64,000 nucleotides of DNA. Origin: Tritonibacter multivorans. Its GTDB lineage: Bacteria; Pseudomonadota; Alphaproteobacteria; Rhodobacterales; Rhodobacteraceae. The notes below the pieces were generated by a model. It was not told the DNA's origin, did not search any database, and saw only the letters and a list, made by a program, of their open reading frames with translations. Positions 45,004 to 53,469 of the stretch are shown here, one piece after another. Positions within the stretch are counted from its first letter, which is position 1. Each line of letters begins with the position of its first letter. The position numbers were made by a program, and so were the translations under genes. The stretch lies in the NCBI RefSeq assembly GCF_001458415.1, contig NZ_CYSD01000024.1, forward strand, positions 22-64,021, given 5' to 3'.

Positions 45004-45930
45004 ATGGACAGGCTGACAGCATTTCAAACCTTTGTCGAGGCCGTCGACAGCGGCAGCGTGAACCGCGCCAGCAAGCGGGTGAAAATCAGCCAGTCGGCCG
45101 CCAGCCAGCAGATTCAGGCGCTGGAGCGGTTCTTTGATCAAGAGCTCCTGCAACGCAGCCCCAGCGGCGTGCGGGTGACCGAAGCTGGCCAAGTGGTCTA
45201 TGACCATGCGCAGGAAATTCTGGGGAATTACGGCGGGTTGCTCAATGCAATGAACAGCCGCAAAGGCCGCGTGCAGGGGGTGGTGCGGGTGTCGATGGGG
45301 TCCTATTTGGGCCAGCTGACCACCGGGCCTGCGCTGATTTCGCTCAAGCAGCGCCACCCTGAGCTGGAACCGATGATCCATCTCGAAGACCGGTTTGTGG
45401 ATATTCTGAACGAACCCTATGATCTGCTGCTGCGCACAGGAAAACTGGGCGACAGCGGTGGCGTTGCGCGCAAGATTGCGTCCATTCACACGGTGCTCTT
45501 TGCCACGCCCGAGTATCTGGAACGCCATGGCCACCCGCAGGTGCCCGAAGACCTGCAGCGGCTGCGCTTTATCCGGTTTTCCGATGACCCAAATGCCTCG
45601 CGCCTGCCGATCCTTCAGGATGGGGCGACGCAGCATGTCAATGTGCCGGTGGGGATGACGGTGGGCAGCCCCGACCTGATCCAGCGCGCGGTGCTGGATG
45701 GCATGGGCTTTTCGCGCGCGCCCCTGGCCGTGGTGTCCGAGGCCCTGGCGTCTGGGCGCATTGTTGAAATCCTGCCCGGGTATCAGGTGGCGCCCAAGGA
45801 TATGTTCCTGATCTACCGCAGCAAACAGGCGATGGACTTTACCCTGCGCACGGTTGCCCGCAGCCTGTGGGCCGCGCTTGCGGAAACCGAAGGTGTGGTG
45901 CCCGTCTCCAATTTCCTCAAAGAGGCCTAA
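45004..45930 (+). CDS. LysR family transcriptional regulator
   Basis: A 308-residue regulator. The N-terminal winged helix (MDRLTAFQTFVEAVDSGSVNRASKRVKISQSAASQQIQALERFFDQELLQRSPSGVRVTEAG) is standard, followed by the LysR substrate-binding domain from about residue 90 (VQGVVRVSMGSYLGQ). It belongs to the CrgA-like branch by the bulk of the C-terminal domain (ADNLVRRVVA-like motif replaced by GSPDLIQRAVLDGMGFSRAPL). It is divergent from the MBL-fold gene, its likely target. Confidence 0.9.
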   Translation: MDRLTAFQTFVEAVDSGSVNRASKRVKISQSAASQQIQALERFFDQELLQRSPSGVRVTEAGQVVYDHAQEILGNYGGLLNAMNSRKGRVQGVVRVSMGSYLGQLTTGPALISLKQRHPELEPMIHLEDRFVDILNEPYDLLLRTGKLGDSGGVARKIASIHTVLFATPEYLERHGHPQVPEDLQRLRFIRFSDDPNASRLPILQDGATQHVNVPVGMTVGSPDLIQRAVLDGMGFSRAPLAVVSEALASGRIVEILPGYQVAPKDMFLIYRSKQAMDFTLRTVARSLWAALAETEGVVPVSNFLKEA

Positions 45931-46181
45931 GCCAGCGCAACACCGCTGCGGCTCCAGCCGATTTCTGATCCACGCCGAGTGAGGCAGGGGGGCAAATTTG
46001 CGCGCGTCGCCTGTCCGAATGCGCGCCGCTGCCACCGTGACCGCAGGCTAATCTGACCTATCCGTCCGTGAGTATAGACATATTTTCTGATGGATTTGTG
46101 GTGGGTGGGGCAATGGGCCTGCGCGCGGCAAGAGGCCGTTAAACTCTGACGGCCACACTGACGACACAGACCGGAGGTGAC

Positions 46182-46544
46182 ATGACCAATATTCTGATCG
46201 TAGATGACGAGCCGCTCTTGCGCGAAGAACTTCAGGAATCTCTCGAACTGGAAGATTACGAGGTGGTGGCCGCCGCCTCCGTTCCCGAAGCTCTGGAAGA
46301 GCTCGCGGAAGAGAGCTTTGATGTTGTGGTAACGGATCTAAAGATGCCCAAAGTGGGCGGATTGGAGCTGTTGCGGAAACTATCGGAGCAGGGGTTCAAA
46401 GGCCGTGTTGTCGTGGTCAGCGGCCATGGCGCAGAGAGTTCTCGGGAGGATGCTTTGGCCTTGGGGGCTTCGGCGTGTTTCGCCAAACCCCTTGATGTTG
46501 AAGACTTAATTGACCTGATCGAAGGTCGGTCAGACGCTGCTTAA
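46182..46544 (+). CDS. single-domain response regulator
   Basis: A 120-residue CheY-like receiver without an output domain. Acidic pocket ILIVDDEPLL, phosphoacceptor Asp in VVVTDLKMPKVGG, Thr/Ser switch in VVVVSGHGAE and Lys in CFAKPLDVED are present. It is the first gene of a four-gene operon with a second receiver protein, a PhnD-like binding protein and a histidine kinase. It probably takes phosphate from that kinase, passing it to another partner. Confidence 0.9.
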   Translation: MTNILIVDDEPLLREELQESLELEDYEVVAAASVPEALEELAEESFDVVVTDLKMPKVGGLELLRKLSEQGFKGRVVVVSGHGAESSREDALALGASACFAKPLDVEDLIDLIEGRSDAA

Positions 46545-46567
46545 GGCCAAAAACAAACAATTTTACA

Positions 46568-46586
46568 CGCGTATAGGGTGTATACG
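46568..46586. promoter_or_regulatory. palindrome GCGTATA-N5-TATACGC between the two receiver genes
   Basis: A perfect 7-bp inverted repeat in the 157-bp gap between the two response-regulator genes, upstream of a second potential promoter. It could be an operator or a short hairpin. Confidence 0.35.
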
Positions 46587-46701
46587 CCTTTTGAACAGGG
46601 CGCCGCCGCTCAGGCGGATAGGGGGGCACTTTTAGAATTGTGTACAAAGGTACACTGACCGCATGCTGAAGCCGTAAAGTAACGTTATGAGGAGATTAGG
46701 C

Positions 46702-47223
46702 ATGAGTTCTAAAGCAGATGAGACCCCGAACCAGCAACTGACCGTTCTTCTGGTCGATGACGACCGGGACGCGCTTGAAGAGCTGAAGGACATTGTCGAT
46801 CTCGAAGGGTGGAACGCGATTATCGCGGACAGTGTCGACATGGCGCTTGAGGTGCTGGAATGGTACCCGTTCATTGGCGTTGTTGTCACAGATGTCCACT
46901 TTGTTGATCCCTCGGGCGACATGTCCAATGGCATCCAGCTGGTGTCCCGTGCGCAGGCCCGTTTCCCTGGACGCGACCTCAATTTTGTTGTTCTGAGCGG
47001 CGACCCAAGTGCGCTGAAGTCCTCGGTCCAGATCGGCGCTGTGGATTTCCTGTCCAAACCCCTGGATGCGGATGCGCTGATCGCAGCGATCACCGCAGGT
47101 GCAGGTGAAGGCATGGCTTATTTTGAGGATCCGGACCGGGCCGAGAATCTTTTGGAACGTGTTCAGAGCACCACCGAAGGTGTGCATGCCGCAAATGTCA
47201 AAGCCGCAGGAGATGCCGCATGA
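46702..47223 (+). CDS. response regulator with short C-terminal extension
   Basis: A 173-residue receiver protein: LLVDDDRDALEELKDIVD, phosphoacceptor in VVTDVHFVDPSGD, switch residue in FVVLSGDPSALK, Lys in DFLSKPLDADAL. The ~45-residue tail (AITAGAGEGMAYFEDPDRAENLLERVQST...) is helical and not a known output domain. The ATG at 46702 follows GGAGAT; the in-frame ATG at 46687 is inside that ribosome-binding site. Its stop overlaps the PhnD gene start (ATGA). Confidence 0.87.
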   Translation: MSSKADETPNQQLTVLLVDDDRDALEELKDIVDLEGWNAIIADSVDMALEVLEWYPFIGVVVTDVHFVDPSGDMSNGIQLVSRAQARFPGRDLNFVVLSGDPSALKSSVQIGAVDFLSKPLDADALIAAITAGAGEGMAYFEDPDRAENLLERVQSTTEGVHAANVKAAGDAA

Positions 47224-48104
47224 AACCTGTGTTCAAACAGCTGACGTCGGTTTTGGCCGCCATGGCCGTCTTCGGCGGTGCCCATTTTGCACAACCCGCC
47301 ATGGCCAGCAGTGGGGCCGGGGGGCAGGTTCTGACCTTTGGCATTGTGCCGCAGCAATCTGCCAGCCGATTGGCCAAGATGTGGGGCCCGTTTCTGGCAG
47401 AGCTGAGCGCGCAAACGGGCGTCACCTTCCGCTTTCGCACCACCAAGGACATTCCCACCTTTGAGGCCTGTCTTGCATCCGGCGCGTTTGACGTCGCCTA
47501 TATGAACCCGATGCACTACACGATCTTCTCGAGCGAGGCGTCGTACACCGCCATTGCGCATCAGTCCGACAAACGCCTCAAAGGTGTGCTGGTGGCGCGG
47601 GCGGATGCCAGTTTCGAAGATCTGGAGGGGCTGCAGGGCGGCACGGTTGCTTTCCCTTCTCCAGGAGCGTTTGGCGCCAGCATCCTGAACCGCGCGCTGC
47701 TGGCTGAAAACGGGGTGGAGTTCGACCCTGCCTATGTGAAATCCCACGACAGCGTTTACCGCGCAGTGGCGGCTGGTCTGATGGTGGCAGGCGGTGGGGT
47801 CACGCGGACCTTCAATGCGGTTGATCCCGAAATCCGGGCGCAGCTGCAGATCATTCAGGAAACCCCGGGCTATACCCCCCATGCGATCGCGGTGCACGGC
47901 GCGGTGGATGCGCAATTGCGCGATGGCATTCAGGGCGCTTTGATGACCATTGCCGAGGCACAGCCAACCCTTGTGACGGGGATCGGCATGAAAGGCTTTG
48001 TCGCCGCAGGTGATAGCGCCTGGGATGATGTGCGGTCACTGGAAATGTCGCGGGATGAAACCGGTATTTCTCGTAAGGGGGATGCTGTATGTCCTTCCGA
48101 TTAA
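47220..48104 (+). CDS. PhnD-type phosphate/phosphonate-binding-like sensor protein
   Basis: A 294-residue periplasmic binding protein with signal peptide (VLAAMAVFGGAHFAQPAMAS). The two-lobe PhnD/PBP2 fold has TFGIVPQQSASRLAKMWGPFLAELSAQTGVTFRFRTTKDIPTFEACLASGAFDVAYMNP and GGTVAFPSPGAFGASILNRA. It sits between a response regulator and a histidine kinase with no permease or ATPase genes nearby. It is therefore probably the ligand-sensing subunit of the kinase and not a transport receptor. Its last 16 bases overlap the kinase gene. Confidence 0.85.
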   Translation: MKPVFKQLTSVLAAMAVFGGAHFAQPAMASSGAGGQVLTFGIVPQQSASRLAKMWGPFLAELSAQTGVTFRFRTTKDIPTFEACLASGAFDVAYMNPMHYTIFSSEASYTAIAHQSDKRLKGVLVARADASFEDLEGLQGGTVAFPSPGAFGASILNRALLAENGVEFDPAYVKSHDSVYRAVAAGLMVAGGGVTRTFNAVDPEIRAQLQIIQETPGYTPHAIAVHGAVDAQLRDGIQGALMTIAEAQPTLVTGIGMKGFVAAGDSAWDDVRSLEMSRDETGISRKGDAVCPSD

Positions 48105-50110
48105 AGACAGTTCTGGGGATTGCACTGATTGAACTGACGGTTATGGCAATCCTCATTATGATCAACCAGTTTGCTCTGGGTGGCTCTGCCGCCACCCAGT
48201 TGTTTCAACGGGCAGAAACCACCGCGCGGGTGTTTTCAAACGCGGTCTCTGATGCGGTGATTGCCACGGATCTGGCGACGCTGGATGCCACAATTGCAAC
48301 CGCCTTATTCGGGGAAGAGCTGGAATATCTTCGCGTGCTCAGCCCGTCTGGCGTGGTTCTGTCAGCGGGCGGCGATGCCGAAGCTCTCGCGCGCCCGTTC
48401 GTGGCGGATGCGGATTTCGACAGCGCCCGCAGCGACCATATGATTGACCTCCAGCTGCCGATCATCGTTTCAGGCACGACCTTTGGGGTGATTGAACTGG
48501 GCATGTCCACCCGCGCAATCGAGGCGGAGCTTGCGTCTGCGTTGCGCTGGAACATTCTTATTGCCGTTATCGGCATGTCGCTCGTTGCGGTCTTTGGATA
48601 TCTTCTGGGGTCTGTTCTGACCCACCAGCTGCATTGGCTGCAAAAAGGGGCGGGGGCCATCTCCAGCGGCGATCTGAACCATCGGATCAAAGTGCGCGGG
48701 CGGGACGAACTGGCCGTGACGGCCAGTTGTTTCAACGATATGGCCCAATCGCTGTCTCAGGAACGTCACAGGCTTCAGGAACAGCATCGGTTCTTGCTGA
48801 ACCGCAAAGCACGGGTGGAGGTTCTGGTCAAATGTCTCACGGAGATCTCCAAGAATGAACAGTTCGGCGACAGCCGTGTCTTTATTCCCGATACGGACCG
48901 CGAGGATGAAATCGGGGATATGGCGCGGGCAACCGTGGTCTTTCGCGATGCCATGGAAGAAATCGAATCCGCAAGGCTTAAACAGCAACGTCTGATTTCG
49001 GCCTTTGATCAGGTCGAAGAACAGGTGGCAATCTTTGGTTTGGATGGCAGCGTCCTGTTCCTCAATGCGGCTTTCCGCCGTGCAAACGACACCATCCTGT
49101 CCACCATCGGCCACGAGCAGTTTACGCTCAAAGGGTATCTTGAGGTGGGCGTGCGTCTTGGGGTGTTTAAGGACGCGCTGGCCGAAGGCACCACCGCGCA
49201 GGACTGGATCACCGGGCGCTTGGCCTGCAGCTCTGGCACGCCACGCGAACTGAACTGTGCCCCCGACCGGGTGCTGTTGACGGTGCAAAGTCAGGTCGAT
49301 GGCATCGGCACCGTTCTGTCCGCAAAGGATATCACCGATCTGCGACAGTCTGAAAACCAGCTGATCCAGGCCTCAAAACTGGCCACTTTGGGCGAAATGG
49401 CGACCGGCATTGCCCACGAGCTGAACCAGCCTCTTGGCGTGATCCGCATGGCGGCCACCAACTGTGTGAAACGGATTGATCGCGGCAAAGGCGACTTTGA
49501 TTATCTGCGCAGCAAACTGGAACGGATGGGCGAACAGACCGAGCGCGCGTCGCAGATCATCAATCACATGCGGATCTTCGGTCGCGAGGCCAGCGGTGAA
49601 CAAACCCCATTCGATCTGCGCGACAGCCTGACCGAAGTGGCCAGCCTGGCGCGGGCGCAGCTGCAGACCCTCGACATTGGTTTGCGCGTTTCCGTACCGG
49701 AAGACGTCGATGCCACCGTGCTGGGGGAACGGGTCATTTTTGAACAGGTGCTGCTCAACCTGATCTCGAACGGGCGCGACGCCATTGAGGCGCGCAAACT
49801 GGCCGAGGGCAGTAATGAAGGACGCATCACCATTGATGCCGAATTCGGCACGCCGGATGGCCACGTCCTGACCGTGCGCGACACGGGCGGCGGCATTCCA
49901 GAGGCCGTGATGGACAAGCTGTTTGAGCCCTTCTTTACCACCAAGGAACCGGGCAAAGGCACAGGGCTGGGGCTGTCGATCAGCTTTGGCACCATACGGG
50001 ACATGGGCGGCGTGATCTCGGCCACCAACGAAGGCGAGGGCGCGTGTTTCCGGATTGTCCTGCCGGATCAGGGCGCAGCCAAAGAAGAGCCGCTTGCGGA
50101 AACGGCCTGA
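48089..50110 (+). CDS. sensor histidine kinase with periplasmic, HAMP and PAS domains
   Basis: A 673-residue membrane kinase: TM1 (TVLGIALIELTVMAILIMINQFAL), a ~125-residue periplasmic sensor, TM2 (LIAVIGMSLVAVFGYLLGSVLTHQ), then HAMP (LTHQLHWLQKGAGAISSGDLNHRIKVRGRDEL). A PAS domain (FDQVEEQVAIFGLDGSVLFLNAAFRRAN) and the H-box ATGIAHELNQPLGVIRM (His443) follow. The ATPase boxes are LISNGRDAIEARK, VRDTGGGIPEAVMDKL and GKGTGLGLSISFG. It has no receiver domain of its own; the two receiver proteins in the operon can serve. The PhnD-like protein probably contacts its periplasmic part. Confidence 0.9.
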   Translation: MSFRLKTVLGIALIELTVMAILIMINQFALGGSAATQLFQRAETTARVFSNAVSDAVIATDLATLDATIATALFGEELEYLRVLSPSGVVLSAGGDAEALARPFVADADFDSARSDHMIDLQLPIIVSGTTFGVIELGMSTRAIEAELASALRWNILIAVIGMSLVAVFGYLLGSVLTHQLHWLQKGAGAISSGDLNHRIKVRGRDELAVTASCFNDMAQSLSQERHRLQEQHRFLLNRKARVEVLVKCLTEISKNEQFGDSRVFIPDTDREDEIGDMARATVVFRDAMEEIESARLKQQRLISAFDQVEEQVAIFGLDGSVLFLNAAFRRANDTILSTIGHEQFTLKGYLEVGVRLGVFKDALAEGTTAQDWITGRLACSSGTPRELNCAPDRVLLTVQSQVDGIGTVLSAKDITDLRQSENQLIQASKLATLGEMATGIAHELNQPLGVIRMAATNCVKRIDRGKGDFDYLRSKLERMGEQTERASQIINHMRIFGREASGEQTPFDLRDSLTEVASLARAQLQTLDIGLRVSVPEDVDATVLGERVIFEQVLLNLISNGRDAIEARKLAEGSNEGRITIDAEFGTPDGHVLTVRDTGGGIPEAVMDKLFEPFFTTKEPGKGTGLGLSISFGTIRDMGGVISATNEGEGACFRIVLPDQGAAKEEPLAETA

Positions 50111-50167
50111 GCCATGCCATGACGGCGACAGCCTGCCTCCCCATATCGGAGGCAGGCTTTGCGGTTT

Positions 50168-52411
50168 TCAGACGAAGTCGATGTGCTTGTTAAATGGCAT
50201 TTCGCGGATGCGTTTGCCGGTGGCCGCAAAGATCGCATTGCCAAGCGCAGGCGCTGACGGCGGGATCGGCGGTTCGCCAAAACCACGGATTTTCTCACCG
50301 TTTTCCAGCGCGCGGAACTCGATCTCGGGGCATTGGTTCAGGCGCATGGCCTCGAAATCATAATAGTTCGCCTGTTCCGCCATGCCGTCGGAATAGGTGA
50401 TTTCGCAGTTCATTGCGTGGCCCAGACCAAAGACCGTGCCGCCTTTGGCGAGGTTGTCGAGGTTTACAGGGTCAATCACCTTGCCCACGTCACCTGCGAC
50501 CCAGACCTTTTCCAGCTTGATCGCATCGTCGGTGTTCACCACCTCAACAATGGTGGCCACCGGCACCCCAAAGGAGAACCCATAGGCCACGCCGCGCCCC
50601 CGGCCATTGCCAAGATCCGCACCGGCCCAGTTGCACATGTCACCTACGGCTTCCAGCACTTTGACCGATGGTTCATGGCCCATCAGTCGGATCCGCTCCA
50701 TCAGCGGGTCCGCGCCTGCGGCATGGATCGCCTCGTCCAAAAGCGTTTCATAGATGAACACATTGGGACCCGCGCCCACAGCGCGCCACGACGACACCGG
50801 CGCAAGGTTTTCCACCGCATAGGACCGCACCCGCAGGTTCAGCAGGTTGAAATAGGGCGCATCCCAAGCGCCTTCGTGCAGCTGCGCGTCGGGGCCGGGC
50901 AGGCTCATGCCAATGCGGCCCATCTGCGATTTCATCACTGACTGACCGGCGATCTGAACATCCAGCGCATTGACCTTGCCGTCCTTCACCTTGGCAACAC
51001 CGCGCCCCATGGTGATGTGGCGGGGGTAGTCATGGGCAAAGTCTTCTTCGCGGGAATAGGTCAGCTGGACGGGCGTCCCGCGTATCTGATTGGCGATCTC
51101 GGCGGCTTGATCGACAAAGCCGAACTCCAACCGGTGACCAAAGCTGCCGCCCATGAACATATTGTGCAGATGGACGTTTTCGACGTCATGGCCAGTGATG
51201 TCCGCGACGCGCTGTTCCAGCATGGTCTGGATCTGGTGACCGGTCCAAATGTCGACGCGGTCATCGGTGACCAGAACGGTGGCGTTCAACGGCTCCAGCG
51301 GCGCATGGGCCAGATAGGGCGAGCGGTATTCGCCAATCACAGACGTGCCCTCTGCCGCGCCGGCGTCGCCGACGGTGCGGGCATCGGCGTTCAGGAATTC
51401 TTCCGAGAACGCACCAGCCAAGGTGTGCCAATGGTCGTCCTGTTCCGCGGGGTAGGGGGCAGGACCCCAGTCAAAGGTGATCGTATTTGCCGCCTGAATG
51501 GCGCGCCATGTGTTGTCGGCGACAACCGCCACGCCGTTCTGCACCGGCAGGATCTTTTTCACACCGCGCATGTTTTCCGCCGCCGAGGCATCATAGCTGT
51601 TCAGCGCGCCGCCCTGACGGGGGTTCATCTTGACCGTGGCGTGCAGCATGCCTTCGGTGCGGAAATCGATCCCGTATTGCAGCGTGCCGGTGGATTTCGC
51701 CACCATATCTGCCCGCTTCATCGGCTTGCCGAGGATCTTCCATTCCTTGGGGTCGCGCAGGGTCACATCCGTTACCGGGTCGATGGTCGACGCCAGTTCT
51801 GCCAGTTCGGTGTATTTCACGGCACTGCCATCGGGGAATAGCACCGCGCCGCCTTCGGTTTTTAGCTGATCCACCGGCACGCCGGTGTTTTGCGAGGCCG
51901 CCAGTTTCAGCGTCTCGCGGGCAATCGCGCCCGCCTCGCGCAGCTTGTCATAAGAATCGGGAATCGCCGAAGAGCCGCCGGTCGCCATCATCGGCATCAC
52001 CAGCTTGATCACGCCGCCCAGTACACCGCGCATGCGTTCTGCCGCGGGGCTGTTGTCATACATCGGATAGCCGGCCATCGCATCCATTGCAGCCGTGTTG
52101 TAATAGGCGCGATCGGGCACGCCAAAGCTGATCTCGACATCGTCCAGCGCGACATCCAGCTCTTCCGCGATCATCGCCGCCTGCGCCGAGAAAATGCCCT
52201 GACCCTTGTCCGCATGGGGCGCGATCAGGGTGATCTTGTCGCTGTCAATAATGACCCAGGGGTTGAAGCTGGCGCTGCCGGGCGCAAGATCATCCAGATT
52301 GGGGTTCGGAAACGGGGTCTTGGCCTTGTAGACGCCAAAGGCCACGCCCCCGACAACCGCAGCAGAGCCAATCAGAAACGAACGGCGGGCAATTTTACCA
52401 AATCTACTCAT
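50168..52411 (-). CDS. iorB: molybdopterin-binding aldehyde/xanthine oxidase family large subunit (IorB type)
   Basis: A 747-residue Mo hydroxylase large subunit with a twin-arginine export signal (KIARRSFLIGSAAVVGGVAF), as in isoquinoline 1-oxidoreductase beta and aldehyde dehydrogenase-type enzymes that work in the periplasm. Cofactor motifs include GGSFGHRLEF and AVGAGPNVFIYETLLDEAIHAAG. It is followed by the iron-sulfur subunit on the same strand in reverse order of reading (iorA is transcribed first, 3 nt upstream). No maturation factor of the XdhC or CoxI type is in the window. The native substrate is unknown. Confidence 0.9.
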   Translation of the reverse strand: MSRFGKIARRSFLIGSAAVVGGVAFGVYKAKTPFPNPNLDDLAPGSASFNPWVIIDSDKITLIAPHADKGQGIFSAQAAMIAEELDVALDDVEISFGVPDRAYYNTAAMDAMAGYPMYDNSPAAERMRGVLGGVIKLVMPMMATGGSSAIPDSYDKLREAGAIARETLKLAASQNTGVPVDQLKTEGGAVLFPDGSAVKYTELAELASTIDPVTDVTLRDPKEWKILGKPMKRADMVAKSTGTLQYGIDFRTEGMLHATVKMNPRQGGALNSYDASAAENMRGVKKILPVQNGVAVVADNTWRAIQAANTITFDWGPAPYPAEQDDHWHTLAGAFSEEFLNADARTVGDAGAAEGTSVIGEYRSPYLAHAPLEPLNATVLVTDDRVDIWTGHQIQTMLEQRVADITGHDVENVHLHNMFMGGSFGHRLEFGFVDQAAEIANQIRGTPVQLTYSREEDFAHDYPRHITMGRGVAKVKDGKVNALDVQIAGQSVMKSQMGRIGMSLPGPDAQLHEGAWDAPYFNLLNLRVRSYAVENLAPVSSWRAVGAGPNVFIYETLLDEAIHAAGADPLMERIRLMGHEPSVKVLEAVGDMCNWAGADLGNGRGRGVAYGFSFGVPVATIVEVVNTDDAIKLEKVWVAGDVGKVIDPVNLDNLAKGGTVFGLGHAMNCEITYSDGMAEQANYYDFEAMRLNQCPEIEFRALENGEKIRGFGEPPIPPSAPALGNAIFAATGKRIREMPFNKHIDFV

Positions 52412-52414
52412 CGA

Positions 52415-52876
52415 TCAGGCCCCCTGCAGCATGCTGGCCGCGTCTTTGACGGCCTCGCGAATACGCGGATAGGTGCCACAGCGGCACAGATTTCCCGACA
52501 TTGCGTCGTCAATATCAGCGTCGGTTGGGTTTGGGTTCTGGCTCAGGAAGGCGGCGGCCTGCATGATCTGGCCGGACTGGCAATAGCCGCATTGCGCCAC
52601 CTGATGTTTCTCCCAGGCCTGCTGGACAATATGCAGATTATCGGGCGTGCCCAGACCTTCGATGGTTGTGACCTCGGCGCCCTCGAGGTCGGCGGCGGGC
52701 ACCTGACAAGAACGGACAGCCTCGCCGTTCAGGGTGACGGTGCAGGCGCCGCATTGGGCCACACCGCAACCGTATTTGACGCCGGTCACCCCCAGCTCGT
52801 CCCGCAGGACCCACAGAAGGGGCATATCCTCTTCGACGCTCACCTCATGGGGCGTGCCGTTTACAGTTAGCTTCAT
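52415..52876 (-). CDS. iorA: [2Fe-2S] subunit of a molybdenum hydroxylase (IorA type)
   Basis: A 153-residue small subunit with two cluster domains. The plant-ferredoxin-type cluster uses [26 protein letters not shown], and the helical cluster uses [14 protein letters not shown] and [12 protein letters not shown]. The ATG at 52876 follows AAGGAG; a TTG-initiated extension to 53011 is not supported. It is first in the operon, with iorB 3 nt downstream. Confidence 0.93.
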   Translation of the reverse strand: MKLTVNGTPHEVSVEEDMPLLWVLRDELGVTGVKYGCGVAQCGACTVTLNGEAVRSCQVPAADLEGAEVTTIEGLGTPDNLHIVQQAWEKHQVAQCGYCQSGQIMQAAAFLSQNPNPTDADIDDAMSGNLCRCGTYPRIREAVKDAASMLQGA

Positions 52877-53172
52877 GACGTGGCTCCTTCTCCAGACGCA
52901 CGGCCTTTGCCGCATTCTACGCGGATTCAAGCACAGGAAAAAGAAATCCCCCTCGCATAGCGTGCCAAACGATTGGTAATCCATGCCAACTTGGCGAAGG
53001 ACCGCCGACAATCAACAGCAGAAGAAGCGCGCGCTCAGGCCATTTGGGTCAGCCGAAACAGGGCTATGCCAAGCCGTATCGGGGCGACAAGAGGGAGGAG
53101 GCTTTCGACATCAAACCACGATCACTGCTGCCCCGGGGGGGGACGCTTTTGATCTAAGTGGTTGATTTTATG
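52877..53172. other. iorA promoter region and chromosome side of the island boundary
   Basis: About 300 bp with no supportable gene. It contains the iorA leader and, near 53160-53172, the last chromosomal bases before the tRNA-Cys fragment. Short frames here have no family match. Confidence 0.6.
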
Positions 53173-53219
53173 TGGAGGCGAGTACCGGAATCGAACCGGT
53201 GTACACGGATTTGCAATCC
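53173..53219 (-). other. tRNA-Cys 3' fragment: attachment site (att) of an integrated island
   Basis: On the minus strand this 47-nt stretch reads from the anticodon loop (GGATTGCAAATCC; anticodon GCA) through the variable and T arms (GGTTCGATTCC) to the acceptor and encoded CCA of tRNA-Cys. The 5' half, with acceptor, D arm and left anticodon stem, is missing. At 53220 the sequence diverges to unrelated DNA. This is the usual scar of integration into the 3' end of a tRNA gene. The intact tRNA-Cys should lie at the far end of the island, beyond the right edge of the window. Confidence 0.85.
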
Positions 53220-53469
53220 AGAAAGAGCATAAGCGAAAACAACGGCTTAAGGGTGCAAAACACCCCCTGACAAAAAGTGAACAAAAAGCGAAAGTTTCAA
53301 AGCCAAATTCGCCGGTTCAAAACGAAAAAGGCCCCGTCACAGCGGCAACTGTGAACCGGGGCCAAATAGAAAAAGCCTGTCAGCTTTCGAAGTACATTAG
53401 CACAGGCCAGCGCCACACCGCAAACGCTCAGTCCGCTTTTTCGTGGCCTCTGACCGGTGAGGTGGTCCA
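53220..53469. other. left end of the island, no gene seen
   Basis: About 250 bp between the att fragment and the first island gene. It contains a strong hairpin (listed separately) and short frames without family match. Confidence 0.5.
53321..53363 (-). terminator. minus-strand terminator without an identified gene
   Basis: A long hairpin, GGCCCCGTCACAG (53330-53342) with CTGTGAACCGGGGCC (53349-53363) and a 2-nt bulge, has loop CGGCAA. On the minus strand it is followed by T5-CGTTTT, a good rho-independent signal. No minus-strand gene is recognised within the next ~3 kb to the right. Confidence 0.65.

Noticed and set aside
53173-53240. Complete tRNA-Cys gene
   Set aside because: Acceptor 5' strand, D arm and left anticodon stem are missing; only the 3' part is present.
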